DNA of 42,999 bases from positions 1 to 42,999 of the forward strand of contig CALAZI010000053.1 in NCBI GenBank assembly GCA_937895955.1. The letters run 5' to 3'. Source of the DNA: an uncultured Alphaproteobacteria bacterium. GTDB taxonomy: Bacteria > Pseudomonadota > Alphaproteobacteria > Caulobacterales > Parvularculaceae. The notes beneath the pieces were generated by a model. The model saw only the letters and a program-made list of their open reading frames with translations, made no database searches and was not told the DNA's origin. Made by a program: the position numbers and the translations under genes. Each line of letters opens with the position of its first letter. Positions within the stretch are counted from its first letter, which is position 1. Of this stretch, positions 22,966 to 31,365 are shown one piece after another.

Positions 22966-25395
22966 TCAGCGAACCCGTTTGGCGATCGCGCCTAACGTCT
23001 CCGACAGCATTGCGCGCTTCTTGCGACCAGCGGCGTCGTCCGCAGCGATGACGCCGGATGCGAGAGACTGAAAACGCTTGGCGAGGGATGTATCGACAGC
23101 CCCGCTGCGAAGCGTCTTGTCGGCGGCGTCAAGCGCCGCCTCCAGATCGGCTATTTCATCCGTCGACAATGCGTCTGAGCGCTTGAGTTGATCGATATAG
23201 GCGCGCGCGATGACCGGCTCATCCGGCCAGGATACCGGGAATTGCTGTTGCGGATTGAAAAGGCCGCCCTGATCGGCGAGTTCGGCCGCGGCGATTTCAT
23301 TTGCGCTGAGATAGTCGCTCGGCGTCAGCTTAAAAACATCAATCCCACGGGCGATTTCCGTCGCGTAGATGCGCCCGCGATACCAATAGCTCGACCAGTA
23401 GCCGCCCATGACGAGATGGTCCTTGTTGATCGGACCGCGATCGAAATAGGCGATTTCAACAGGCTTTGACGAATCCGTGAAGTCGATGACGGAAACGCCG
23501 CCCTGATACCAGGACTGCACGAAGATGTCGCGCCCCGGAACCGGAATGATCGACCCGTTATGGGCGACGCAATTTTCTTCCTCAGCCTGCGGCGCCGGCA
23601 GCTTGTAATAGCCGCCAAATTTCAGCTTGCCGTCGACAATGTCATAGATGGCGTTCGCGCCCCACTCCTTCGGGTCGTAGGCGCGACAGCGCGGCCGGCT
23701 GCCCCCGCCCCACTCATCCGTATAAAGAACTTTCGTTCCATCATTATTGAACGTCGCCGAATGCCAATAGGCGAAACCAGGGTCGGACACCTCGTCGATG
23801 CGCTTCGGCTTGCGCGGGTTGGAAATGTCGAAAATGACGCCGTTGCCGGAACAAGCGCCCGCCGCGATCTTGGCCGAAGGAAAGACAGTGATGTCGTGGC
23901 ATTGGTCCGTCCGGCTTGTCTCTTGCGTGTCATCGCCATGATCGCCGCCCTGCCACAGACCGGCGAGACGGCCGGATTTCGGATCGGCGAAGACGGCGGG
24001 GCTGTCGATGATCTTCGCCTGGGACGGGTCATCGACCGGGATTTCGATAACATCGATGCGAAAGAGCGCCGTTCTGTCGTCGCCCGGAACGTCGCCGACG
24101 CAGCCGTCAAGCTCCTTTTCATCACGTATGCTCGACGTGCCGGAATTATAGACGATGATCATTCCATCCTTGCCGGGACCGGAAACGACCGAATGCGTAT
24201 GCGATCCGCGACAGGTCTGCACCTGACCGACTTGAACAGGCCGCGTAGGATCGCTGATGTCGAATATGCGGATGCCGCGGAAACGATCCTTGCTGACATC
24301 CTCGCTGACGCCTTGCAGCCCGCAGTCGACGCGGCCGCGCGTTTGCTCGACAGAGGTGATGAGAAGATCGCCGACTATCGAAACATCGCCCTGTCCGCCC
24401 GGGCAAACAACCGAACTTACAAGCGACGGCAAGCCTTCCGCGTCAAGCTCATAAATGTTGAATCCATGATAATTGCCGGCGATCATCATGTCGTTTGAAA
24501 ACGCGATATCCGTGTTGGCGAAACTCAAGAGCGGCGAACGCTCGCTCAGCTCCGTTTTCGTATCGGCGTTGTCGCCGCGTCCGCCGCTTTTCGCGTCATC
24601 GCCCTTTTTCGGTTTCGGCGGCGCGATGCCGGCCGGATTTTTGGGATCGAAAAAGCCGTCAGGCTTGGCAAGCGTCGCAATCTTTTCAAGATTGCGGATC
24701 GCCTCGGCGGCGTCCGTAAATCCTGCTTTCAAGCCGACGCGCCCGTCAGTCGTCAGGCCCGCCAGCGTCACATTCATGCGTTCGATTTCGGCCGTTTGCC
24801 CGTTTGAAACCTCGCTGATGAACTCAAACAACGGCGGATCGTAAGCGGAACCGGGGCGCTCCAAAAGCTCCTTGACCATTTTAACCGCGCCTTTGTGGTG
24901 CTCGATCATCAAGGTCAGAAACTGCCTGTCGAACTCGGCGGCATTTGAGGCGCCGAGCGCGGCCATCTGTTTCGGCGTCGCCATGCCTGCCATTTTGCGC
25001 GATCCGTGCATCTCGTGGTGCGATTTCGGATCGGGCGCCGTCTCGCCGCGCGTTTCCAGCCAGTCGCGCATGAATTTGATTTCGTCTTCCTGCGAAACGT
25101 CGATGCGGCCGGCAATCGCGACAATATCCTTGCTGTTCGTGCGATCCTTGACGAGGGCGGCCATGTCGACCGCCTGCTGATGATGCGCGATCATGTCCTG
25201 CATGAACTCAACATCGTAAGCAGAGTAGCTTGTGTCGGCGATCTTGCTGGCCTCTTCAGCTTCCAACGCGCGCGCGGCCTGCCCCGGCGCGCCGGGCTGC
25301 ACGATTGGCGCATCCTGCGCAGCCGCGAAATTCGAAAGCGCGAGAGCGCTCACGCCCGCCGTCGCCAAGATGCGGACCTTCAACGAAGATTGCAT
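22966..25395 (-). CDS. secreted DUF305 + LVIVD beta-propeller protein
   Basis: 809 aa. A signal peptide (about 1-28, MQSSLKVRILATAGVSALAL) leads to a DUF305 domain (about 60-200) with two His-rich helices, FMQDMIAHHQQAVDMA and FLTLMIEHHKGAVKMV, a ferritin-like pattern. From about residue 285 onward are LVIVD-type repeats of a beta-propeller (ISDPTRPVQVGQVQTC, FDISNPRKPKRIDEVSDPG, VSVIDFTDSSKPVEIAYFD, GRIYATEIARGIDVFKL), and a roughly 80-residue helical tail. DUF305 proteins are often linked to copper or other metals, but the substrate is unknown. The ATG at 25395 was chosen because the signal peptide begins there and GGAGGG lies upstream; a longer in-frame reading adds 54 residues without sense. 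Confidence 0.88.
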   Translation of the reverse strand: MQSSLKVRILATAGVSALALSNFAAAQDAPIVQPGAPGQAARALEAEEASKIADTSYSAYDVEFMQDMIAHHQQAVDMAALVKDRTNSKDIVAIAGRIDVSQEDEIKFMRDWLETRGETAPDPKSHHEMHGSRKMAGMATPKQMAALGASNAAEFDRQFLTLMIEHHKGAVKMVKELLERPGSAYDPPLFEFISEVSNGQTAEIERMNVTLAGLTTDGRVGLKAGFTDAAEAIRNLEKIATLAKPDGFFDPKNPAGIAPPKPKKGDDAKSGGRGDNADTKTELSERSPLLSFANTDIAFSNDMMIAGNYHGFNIYELDAEGLPSLVSSVVCPGGQGDVSIVGDLLITSVEQTRGRVDCGLQGVSEDVSKDRFRGIRIFDISDPTRPVQVGQVQTCRGSHTHSVVSGPGKDGMIIVYNSGTSSIRDEKELDGCVGDVPGDDRTALFRIDVIEIPVDDPSQAKIIDSPAVFADPKSGRLAGLWQGGDHGDDTQETSRTDQCHDITVFPSAKIAAGACSGNGVIFDISNPRKPKRIDEVSDPGFAYWHSATFNNDGTKVLYTDEWGGGSRPRCRAYDPKEWGANAIYDIVDGKLKFGGYYKLPAPQAEEENCVAHNGSIIPVPGRDIFVQSWYQGGVSVIDFTDSSKPVEIAYFDRGPINKDHLVMGGYWSSYWYRGRIYATEIARGIDVFKLTPSDYLSANEIAAAELADQGGLFNPQQQFPVSWPDEPVIARAYIDQLKRSDALSTDEIADLEAALDAADKTLRSGAVDTSLAKRFQSLASGVIAADDAAGRKKRAMLSETLGAIAKRVR

Positions 25396-25456
25396 GCCTT
25401 TTATTCCCTCCAAGACCGACGGGCCGAAAGACGCGGCCGAGATGGAGCGCATCCAA

Positions 25457-25924
25457 TCAAGCGTCTCGTCGAGGATCAAGCGGCTTATCGATGTCGTCGA
25501 CGCCGAAAGCGTCAAAAATCTCGCGGCTGACGCGCTTCGGTCGCCGCGTCGCAGCATCGATCATCACCCAGGTTGACTTGACGAAGGCGGCCGGCCGCAT
25601 CGCGCCGGGTTTTCTGATATCGACGAAGCGGTCAAAGCGCGGCCCGTCGGCGGCGCCGAGCCAGGTCCGGGCGATCACCTCATCGCCCGGAAGAACCGGA
25701 TCGCGATAATCGATTTCATGGCGAAGGACGACCCACAGCCATTTCGTCTTCAGGCTTTGCGAAGCGATGAGACCCCAATGCGCGACCGCGGTCTCCTGCG
25801 CCCATCGGAGATAGACCGCGTTATTGACGTGGCCGAGCTCATCGAAATCATCCGGGCCCGGATCAACGCGGCGCAGGAACGCCGTCTCAAAACTGACCGC
25901 GCCGATGCCGGTTGCCGGCGACAT
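25457..25924 (-). CDS. acyl-CoA thioesterase, 4HBT hotdog family
   Basis: 155 aa, single hotdog domain. DELGHVNNAVYLRWAQE (about residues 28-44) is the 4-hydroxybenzoyl-CoA thioesterase/YbgC signature with the catalytic Asp region; LRHEIDYRDPVLPGDEV and FVKSTWVMIDAATRRPKR are typical second-half motifs. It hydrolyses an acyl-CoA thioester, substrate not predictable. GGAGACGG precedes the ATG. It lies between the sulfotransferase gene (33 bp upstream) and the DUF305 gene on the same strand, possibly in one transcript. Confidence 0.92.
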   Translation of the reverse strand: MSPATGIGAVSFETAFLRRVDPGPDDFDELGHVNNAVYLRWAQETAVAHWGLIASQSLKTKWLWVVLRHEIDYRDPVLPGDEVIARTWLGAADGPRFDRFVDIRKPGAMRPAAFVKSTWVMIDAATRRPKRVSREIFDAFGVDDIDKPLDPRRDA

Positions 25925-25957
25925 GATCCCGTCTCCGTGGGCCGTCCGAAAGGCGGG

Positions 25958-27952
25958 CTAGCGCTTTAAAGTCCCGGTCTTCAGGTCGACGCCGGCCGCT
26001 TCAAGCGCCTCGCGCAAGGGATCCAGCCGCGCACCGTAAAGTGCGCTGCGATCGCCTTTGAGGCTGACTTCCTCGCGAATTTGAACTGCGCTGATCGTCG
26101 GCGCGATATCGCGCGCTTTTTGAAAGTCGCCGCAGCCCTCTTCCCAGTCAAGGCCGCAGAATGCGATCAGCTGGCGCGATCGTTCCGGGAAATCCGTGAC
26201 AAAATCCTCATATTGAATTGTGGTGAATTGCGGCAAGACATTTTCGAAATGCTCGACCAATCTGGCATATAAGGCGTAACGCTGCGCCAGCGCCTCAAAG
26301 TCTGTCGCGAACGACCAGAATTTCATCATATCCTGACGCCAGATCGCAAATGCGTTTTCAACGGGGTTGCGACGAATATTAACAATCTTAGCGTTCGGAA
26401 AAATGCGCGCGATGAGCCCCGACGCCTCAATGTTGAGCAAGTTCTTGTCGGTGAAGCGCTCGTTCGTGATGGCCGGCTGCAGTCCATCCATATACGCCTT
26501 TGCAAGGCGGGCGCATTCATCATCGCTCAGGGCGCCGGGGCCAAGCTGATAATTCGCTCGAAACCAGGAATTGAAAATGTTCGGCATCATCGGCATTTCG
26601 CCGCCCGGCCGCACCTTGGAATGCGCTGCGATAACGCTTTCTACGAGCGTTGATCCGCAGCGCGGCAGACCGACGATGAAAATCGGTTCCGGACCTTCAT
26701 GGTAAGACTGCTCGCGCGGGTTCGGCGAGTTCGCGAACATCTTGATGATTTCATTCGTCCACGCCGAATGACCGACATGATCGTACGCGATCATATCTTC
26801 GACGTTTCGCTGGGCAGCCGCTTCATTTGCGCGCTGATATTGTTGAAACGCCGCATCGATATCGCCGCGCGCTTCAAGATTATGCGCAATGACAAAACGC
26901 GCAGTCGCCCTTGCGCCCGAAATGATGTCGGAACGATCGGCATAGGCGCTGATCTTGCGTTCTTCCTCTTCCGTCAGTTTCCCGCCGCGCAACAAGCTGA
27001 GTTGGGGAAAAACGCTGACGAATTCAGGGTCGGCGCGAAAACAACGCTCGCAGTATTCTTCGGCTTCCTTGCGTTTGCCCTGATAGGTGAGAAGCAGCGC
27101 CTTGGTCGACAACATGCGCGCATGGTGCGGCGCAAGCTTTTCCGCTTCAGCAAGCGCGGCTTCGGCCTTGTTGAAATCGAGCGCCTGTATCGCCAGCGAT
27201 GCGAGCTGGCTGAGGCTTTCCGCGTCTCGTCCTGTCAAGGTAAGCGCCTTTTCAAAGGCCAGAACCGCATCGGCGAATATTCCGGACTCATACAGCGTGG
27301 TCGCGAGGCTGCGCCAGCCGACCGGATTTTCCGGCTCCAGTTTTGTCAATTGCGTCGCCAGCGCATGCATGGCGGAGAAATCCCGCCGGAACCGCGCGAT
27401 CTCGAGTCGGATCTTCAGCGTATTGACGTTGTCAGGCATGATTTTCTCGGCATGGTCCAGCACATGATAGGCCGCGCCGTAATTGCCGACAGCGCTCAGC
27501 GCCCAGGCGAGATTATGCGCTATCGTCAAATCGTCCGGCCTCAGCTCAAGAGCGGCGTCAAACGCATCCGCCGCTTCCCTCAGTTCCTGCCGTTCCAGCC
27601 GCAAATGGCCGAGCCTGACAAAGGCCGGCGCGAATTCGGGATGCTTCGCCGTGACTTCCGTCAGTTCGGCGATGCCGGTTTCAACATCGCCGATCTTTAA
27701 AAACATCTCGGCGAGATTGGCTTTAAAGCTCGGCTGGGCCGGATCGAGTTCAATCGCCCGCTTCAAGGGCTTTTCCGCTTCGGAGGGCCTGCCGGCCTGA
27801 ACGAGAGCGAGCCCATAGAGGCTTAAGGCTTGCGCATCGTCCGGCGACTCGGCGAGGACGCTTTCATAAAGCGGTATGGCGCGCGTCGGAAAACCTTGCC
27901 GGTGGGTCGCCACTGCCTCTTTCATGATCGGCGTGAGTGATGTCTCGGACAT
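25958..27952 (-). CDS. TPR-repeat sulfotransferase
   Basis: 664 aa, cytosolic. Residues about 1-330 hold a series of tetratricopeptide repeats (for example YGLALVQAGRPSEAEKPLKR, NLAWALSAVGNYGAAYHVLD). The C-terminal sulfotransferase domain starts near 420: IVGLPRCGSTLVESVIA (429-445) is the 5'-phosphosulfate loop for PAPS, and NIRRNPVENAFAIWRQ (about 524-539) the 3'-phosphate motif. This architecture is common in Alphaproteobacteria; the acceptor (carbohydrate, lipid or protein) is unknown. The ATG at 27952 begins MSETSLTP. No other sulfation genes are nearby. Confidence 0.93.
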   Translation of the reverse strand: MSETSLTPIMKEAVATHRQGFPTRAIPLYESVLAESPDDAQALSLYGLALVQAGRPSEAEKPLKRAIELDPAQPSFKANLAEMFLKIGDVETGIAELTEVTAKHPEFAPAFVRLGHLRLERQELREAADAFDAALELRPDDLTIAHNLAWALSAVGNYGAAYHVLDHAEKIMPDNVNTLKIRLEIARFRRDFSAMHALATQLTKLEPENPVGWRSLATTLYESGIFADAVLAFEKALTLTGRDAESLSQLASLAIQALDFNKAEAALAEAEKLAPHHARMLSTKALLLTYQGKRKEAEEYCERCFRADPEFVSVFPQLSLLRGGKLTEEEERKISAYADRSDIISGARATARFVIAHNLEARGDIDAAFQQYQRANEAAAQRNVEDMIAYDHVGHSAWTNEIIKMFANSPNPREQSYHEGPEPIFIVGLPRCGSTLVESVIAAHSKVRPGGEMPMMPNIFNSWFRANYQLGPGALSDDECARLAKAYMDGLQPAITNERFTDKNLLNIEASGLIARIFPNAKIVNIRRNPVENAFAIWRQDMMKFWSFATDFEALAQRYALYARLVEHFENVLPQFTTIQYEDFVTDFPERSRQLIAFCGLDWEEGCGDFQKARDIAPTISAVQIREEVSLKGDRSALYGARLDPLREALEAAGVDLKTGTLKR

Positions 27953-28094
27953 GGAATGGCAGGCCTTTCAATGGCTTGTCAGGTTGGAGCGCGGCGCATC
28001 GCCAGCGGAGAGCCGCTTATAGCCGTCGCTCGCCAAAATGCCACTCCCGCCAATCTGACATAAAGCCGCGCGCCAATAATATGAGCGCCGGCGC

Positions 28095-28120
28095 TTGACA
28101 TCATTTTATATTTCTATAAT
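28095..28120 (+). promoter_or_regulatory. arsR: ars operon promoter with overlapping inverted repeat
   Basis: TTGACA (28095-28100) and TATAAT (28115-28120) are both perfect hexamers but only 14 bp apart, shorter than the usual 16-18. An inverted repeat TTATA-N4-TATAA (28106-28119) overlaps the -10, a likely ArsR operator. The arsR ATG is only 10 bp after the -10, so the transcript probably begins at or within a few bases of the start codon. Confidence 0.6.
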
Positions 28121-28129
28121 TATCTAATA

Positions 28130-28486
28130 ATGGAAACGAAAGATGCGTTGCCAGCCTTCGCCGCGCTGTCGCAGGAAAATCGCCTCAACGCCTTGCGGCG
28201 GCTTGTAAAAGCCGGGCCTCGCGGCGTCGCCGCCGGCGCGCTCAGCGAGGAATTCGGCATAGCGCCGCCGACGATGTCCTTCCACCTGAAGGAATTGGCG
28301 AATGCCGGCCTCATCTCGTCTCGAAAAGAAGGCCGTCACGTTTTCTACGCCGCCAATTACGGCGGCATCCGCAGGCTCGTCGACTTCCTGATGGCCGATT
28401 GCTGCCAGGGCGATCCGCGGCTTTGCGGTCCCTACGTCATAAAGGAGAACAGCCGTGAACCGTTTGCATGTGCATCTGAAAGTTAA
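28130..28486 (+). CDS. arsR: ArsR-family metalloregulatory repressor
   Basis: 118 aa winged-helix repressor. The HTH lies in LSEEFGIAPPTMSFHLKELA, followed by the wing (ISSRKEGRHVFY). Cysteines 91, 92 and 99 in DCCQGDPRLCG match the C-terminal As(III)-binding trio seen in many proteobacterial ArsR proteins. It should repress the operon until arsenite or methylarsenite binds. No Shine-Dalgarno sequence precedes the ATG and the -10 box is only 10 bp away, so a leaderless mRNA is likely. Its end overlaps arsI by 32 bp. Confidence 0.93.
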   Translation: METKDALPAFAALSQENRLNALRRLVKAGPRGVAAGALSEEFGIAPPTMSFHLKELANAGLISSRKEGRHVFYAANYGGIRRLVDFLMADCCQGDPRLCGPYVIKENSREPFACASES

Positions 28487-28889
28487 GGACCTTGACGAAT
28501 CGCTCGCCTTCTATTCGGCGCTCTTCGGACGCGCGCCCGACAAGCGCGAGCCGGACTACGCCAAATGGATGCTTGAAGATCCACGCGCCAACATCGCCAT
28601 ATCGACTCGCGGCGCGACCGCCGGCGTCGATCATGTCGGCTTGCAGACTGACACGCGCGAAGAGTTGGAGCTTATCGCCAGCCGCCTGAACGATGCGGGC
28701 GTCAGAACCCTGGAAGAGCCGAACGCCGTATGCTGTTACGCGCGCTCCAACAAATATTGGGCCCAGTCGCCCGAAGGCGCGAAATGGGAGCTTTATCATA
28801 CCTTCGACGATAGCGCTTCATTCGGCGCGTCGCCGTCGCTGAACGCAATCGAAAAGGCGGCGACGGGCGCTTGCTGCGAGGCGGCGTGA
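28455..28889 (+). CDS. arsI: ArsI/CadI-family VOC protein (C-As lyase)
   Basis: 144 aa vicinal-oxygen-chelate protein. ArsI enzymes use Fe(II) and oxygen to cleave the carbon-arsenic bond of methylarsenite. Supporting features: RLHVHLKVKDLDESLAFY at the start, candidate iron ligands His5/His7, His60 (GVDHVGLQT) and Glu112 (KWELYH), and the vicinal cysteine pair 93-94 in NAVCCYARSNKYW that binds trivalent organoarsenicals. A second CC lies at the C-terminus. The start is GTG with GGAG upstream, inside the end of arsR; its stop overlaps arsC by 4 bp. CadI-type annotation is an alternative name. Confidence 0.9.
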   Translation: MNRLHVHLKVKDLDESLAFYSALFGRAPDKREPDYAKWMLEDPRANIAISTRGATAGVDHVGLQTDTREELELIASRLNDAGVRTLEEPNAVCCYARSNKYWAQSPEGAKWELYHTFDDSASFGASPSLNAIEKAATGACCEAA

Positions 28890-29329
28890 AAAACATACTT
28901 TTTCTCTGCACCGGCAATTCCGCGCGATCAATCATCGCGGAAGCCTATATGAATGCGAAAGGCGCGCCGCGCTGGCGCGCCTATTCGGCCGGATCAAAGC
29001 CGTCCGGCGCACCAAACCCTTATGCGCTTAATGTTTTATCCGAGCACAGAATAACAGCTGAAAAACTGCGCTCTAAAAGCTGGGATGAATTCGCTCAGCC
29101 GGGCGCGCCGCAACTGGATGTCGTCGTCACCGTTTGCGACAACGCCGCTGCGGAAACCTGTCCCGTCTGGCCGACAAAAGCCGGCCAGAGTCCGCGCCGC
29201 TTGCATTGGCCTTTCGCCGATCCCGCAGTCGCGACAGGCGAGGACGCCGAAAAGCGCGCAGCGTTCGAACAGGCGTATCGGGAAATCAGCGCGAAGATTG
29301 ACGATTTCCTTGCGAAAGAGACGGCGTGA
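28886..29329 (+). CDS. arsC: arsenate reductase, LMW-phosphatase family
   Basis: 147 aa. Reduces arsenate to arsenite using a cysteine relay. The P-loop FLCTGNSARS contains nucleophile Cys8; Cys84 and Cys92 in VTVCDNAAAETCPVWP would form the relay disulfide, as in thioredoxin-coupled ArsC. RLHWPFADPA is the Asp-containing loop. The GTG at 28886 overlaps the arsI stop (GTGA) with GAGG upstream; a TTG five codons earlier gives a less typical N-terminus. It overlaps the aquaporin gene by 4 bp. Confidence 0.95.
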   Translation: MKNILFLCTGNSARSIIAEAYMNAKGAPRWRAYSAGSKPSGAPNPYALNVLSEHRITAEKLRSKSWDEFAQPGAPQLDVVVTVCDNAAAETCPVWPTKAGQSPRRLHWPFADPAVATGEDAEKRAAFEQAYREISAKIDDFLAKETA

Positions 29330-30000
29330 CGCCCGACTATTCCCGAAAGCTTTTGGCGGAGATGCTGGGGACCGCGCTGCTCCTGGCGATTGTCGTCGGC
29401 TCAGGAATCATGGGCGCGCGGTTGGCTGAAGGGAACATCGCAATTGCGCTCCTTGCGAATTCTCTCGCCACAGGCGCGGGTCTTTCGGTTCTGATCCTGA
29501 TCCTCGGCCCGATATCTGGCGCGCATTTCAATCCTGCAGTGACAACGCTTTTTCTCATCAGAGGCGACATTGGAACGCCGCTCGCCGCTTGTTACATGAT
29601 TGCGCAGATCCTGGGCGCCGCGGCCGGCGTCATGCTGGCGCATGCGATGTTCGATCTGAGCCTTCTAGAATTCGGCAGAACGCCGCGCGCCGGCGCGGGG
29701 CAAGCGATCGGCGAGCTGACGGCGACGACCGCTCTCCTGATAACGATCATAGGCTGCATTCGCTGGCGCCCCGAAGCGACCGCCTATGCCGTCGGCCTTA
29801 TCATCACAGCAGGATACTGGTTCACCTCGTCAACCTCGTTCGCCAATCCGGCCGTCACCTTTGCAAGGATGTTCACGGACAGCTTCGCCGGCATAAGACC
29901 GGTCGATGCGCCGCTGTTCATTGCGGCGCAGTTCGTCGCTGTAATTTTGGCGATCTTGATCGCGAAAATCCTTTATCCGCGCGCAGCGCCGGCCGGGTGA
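29326..30000 (+). CDS. aqpS: MIP-family aquaglyceroporin, AqpS-like arsenite channel
   Basis: 224 aa with six membrane helices and two half-helix NPA motifs: GAHFNPAVTTLFLIRG and FANPAVTFARMFTDSFAGI. This is the MIP fold. In Sinorhizobium meliloti the ars-linked AqpS lets arsenite made by ArsC leave the cell by diffusion, replacing an active pump. The same logic fits here since no ArsB or Acr3 is in the cluster. The GTG start overlaps the arsC stop (GTGA). Uptake of neutral arsenite is the alternative direction. Confidence 0.92.
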   Translation: MTPDYSRKLLAEMLGTALLLAIVVGSGIMGARLAEGNIAIALLANSLATGAGLSVLILILGPISGAHFNPAVTTLFLIRGDIGTPLAACYMIAQILGAAAGVMLAHAMFDLSLLEFGRTPRAGAGQAIGELTATTALLITIIGCIRWRPEATAYAVGLIITAGYWFTSSTSFANPAVTFARMFTDSFAGIRPVDAPLFIAAQFVAVILAILIAKILYPRAAPAG

Positions 30001-30032
30001 CCCCCGACATCCGATCGTCTATAGACCGCATC

Positions 30033-31187
30033 ATGAGGGGTCCCCTTCCACGCTATCGCGCACTCGTCGCAGCCGGCGCGCTTGAAGCCGACGCTGCGCA
30101 AGAGAAAGCCGCCCATCGGCTGCAGGCGCTTTCACAAGCGCTGGCCGCCGGGCGCGGTTCTTTTCGATCACTATTCAGGCTGAAACCGGAAGCGCAAAAA
30201 GGCCTGTATCTGTGGGGCGCGGTCGGCCGCGGCAAGTCGTTGCTGATGGACATCTTCTTCAACAACACCGACATCCGTGAAAAGCGGCGCGTCCATTTTC
30301 ATGAATTCATGGCCGAGACTCACGAGCGCATTGCGGCATGGCGCGCGGCGGACCAGAAGACGAAAAAGCGCCACCCGAAAGCGAGCAAAACCTCGATCGA
30401 CGATCCCATGCCGCCGGTCGCGGCCGACATCGCCGCCGATGCGCGCCTTCTCTGTTTTGACGAGTTCCAAGTTTCCGATATCGCCGATGCGATGATTCTC
30501 GGGCGTCTTTTCGACGCGCTTTTCGCCGAAGGGGTCACAATCGTCGCCACTTCGAACCGGCGGCCTGACGATCTTTACCTGGATGGTCTGAACCGCCAGT
30601 TGTTTCTGCCGTTCATCGAAACGCTGAAAATGCGTCTTGAAATCATTCAGCTCAACGCTGAGCGCGATTACAGGCTCGACCGGCTGGCGGGCGCGCCCGT
30701 TTATTATTCGCCGCTTGGGGCCGCCGCCGATGCGGCGATGGACCGCGCTTGGAAAATGATGATCTCCGGCGCAAGCGAGCAGACGGAAACGCTTGTCGTA
30801 AAGGGGCGAAAACTCATAGCCCCGCGCACGGCGCGCGGCATCGCCCGGTTCACTTTCACCGAACTCTGCGAGGCGCCGCTCGGCGCCTTAGACTACCTCG
30901 CGCTCGTCCGCCGATACGGCGCATTGTTTCTCGATCGAATCCCTCAAATGGGCCCCGAAAATCGCAATGAAGCTAGGCGCTTCGTGACGCTGATAGACGC
31001 CGTCTATGAAAGCCGGACAAAACTGGTCTGCTCCGCCGCCGCGGCGCCTGATGAACTTTACGTAAGGGGCGTGGGCGCGTTTGAATTTGAACGAACGGCC
31101 AGCAGGCTCGTCGAAATGCAAACGGCCGACTATCTCGGTGCGGAACATGCCGCGTCTTTTCGCAATAGCGAAAGCGACCGCGGCTAA
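30033..31187 (+). CDS. zapE: cell division protein ZapE (AFG1-like ATPase)
   Basis: 384 aa AAA-type ATPase of the AFG1/ZapE family, which associates with the FtsZ ring in E. coli and with mitochondrial quality control in eukaryotes. Walker A is LYLWGAVGRGKSLLMDIFF, Walker B LLCFDEFQVSDIADAMI; RRVHFHEFMAETHERI and FTFTELCEAPLGALDYLAL are family landmarks. I prefer the ATG at 30033 because its N-terminus aligns with typical ZapE. A GTG at 29997 that overlaps the aquaporin stop would add 12 residues and mirrors the coupling inside the ars operon. zapE is often near sdh and mdh in Alphaproteobacteria, consistent with this window. Confidence 0.94.
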   Translation: MRGPLPRYRALVAAGALEADAAQEKAAHRLQALSQALAAGRGSFRSLFRLKPEAQKGLYLWGAVGRGKSLLMDIFFNNTDIREKRRVHFHEFMAETHERIAAWRAADQKTKKRHPKASKTSIDDPMPPVAADIAADARLLCFDEFQVSDIADAMILGRLFDALFAEGVTIVATSNRRPDDLYLDGLNRQLFLPFIETLKMRLEIIQLNAERDYRLDRLAGAPVYYSPLGAAADAAMDRAWKMMISGASEQTETLVVKGRKLIAPRTARGIARFTFTELCEAPLGALDYLALVRRYGALFLDRIPQMGPENRNEARRFVTLIDAVYESRTKLVCSAAAAPDELYVRGVGAFEFERTASRLVEMQTADYLGAEHAASFRNSESDRG

Positions 31188-31245
31188 TCAAATCGCCTCG
31201 AATTTTTTCCACAGCCCTAATTCATCATCACTTTAGCTCCTTTGA

Positions 31246-31298
31246 TCGCAAATTCGATTGCGAGGCGTCGCGAAGAATGAAACGCTTCGCATTCGAAT
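31246..31298 (+). promoter_or_regulatory. competing inverted repeats upstream of the TonB receptor
   Basis: Three helices can form: A, TCGCAA (31246-31251) with TTGCGA (31258-31263); B, ATTCGATTGCGA (31252-31263) with TCGCATTCGAAT (31287-31298), 11 of 12 paired; C, GCGAAG (31270-31275) with CTTCGC (31285-31290). A and B exclude each other, as do B and C. It may be a switching leader if transcribed, or nested operator palindromes if not. Confidence 0.4.
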
Positions 31299-31365
31299 CG
31301 CCTGCGGGTGGGCGGTCGTGTGCGGGCGCGCGATCCGAGAGGCGATCGATCTTAGGGAGAAGAAA

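Noticed and set aside
26699..27700. 333-residue plus-strand open frame within the sulfotransferase gene
   Set aside because: Mirror of the TPR coding region; Arg-rich and featureless.
29589..30032. Upstream extension of the zapE frame
   Set aside because: The residues read through the aquaporin gene in another frame; ZapE homology starts near 30033.
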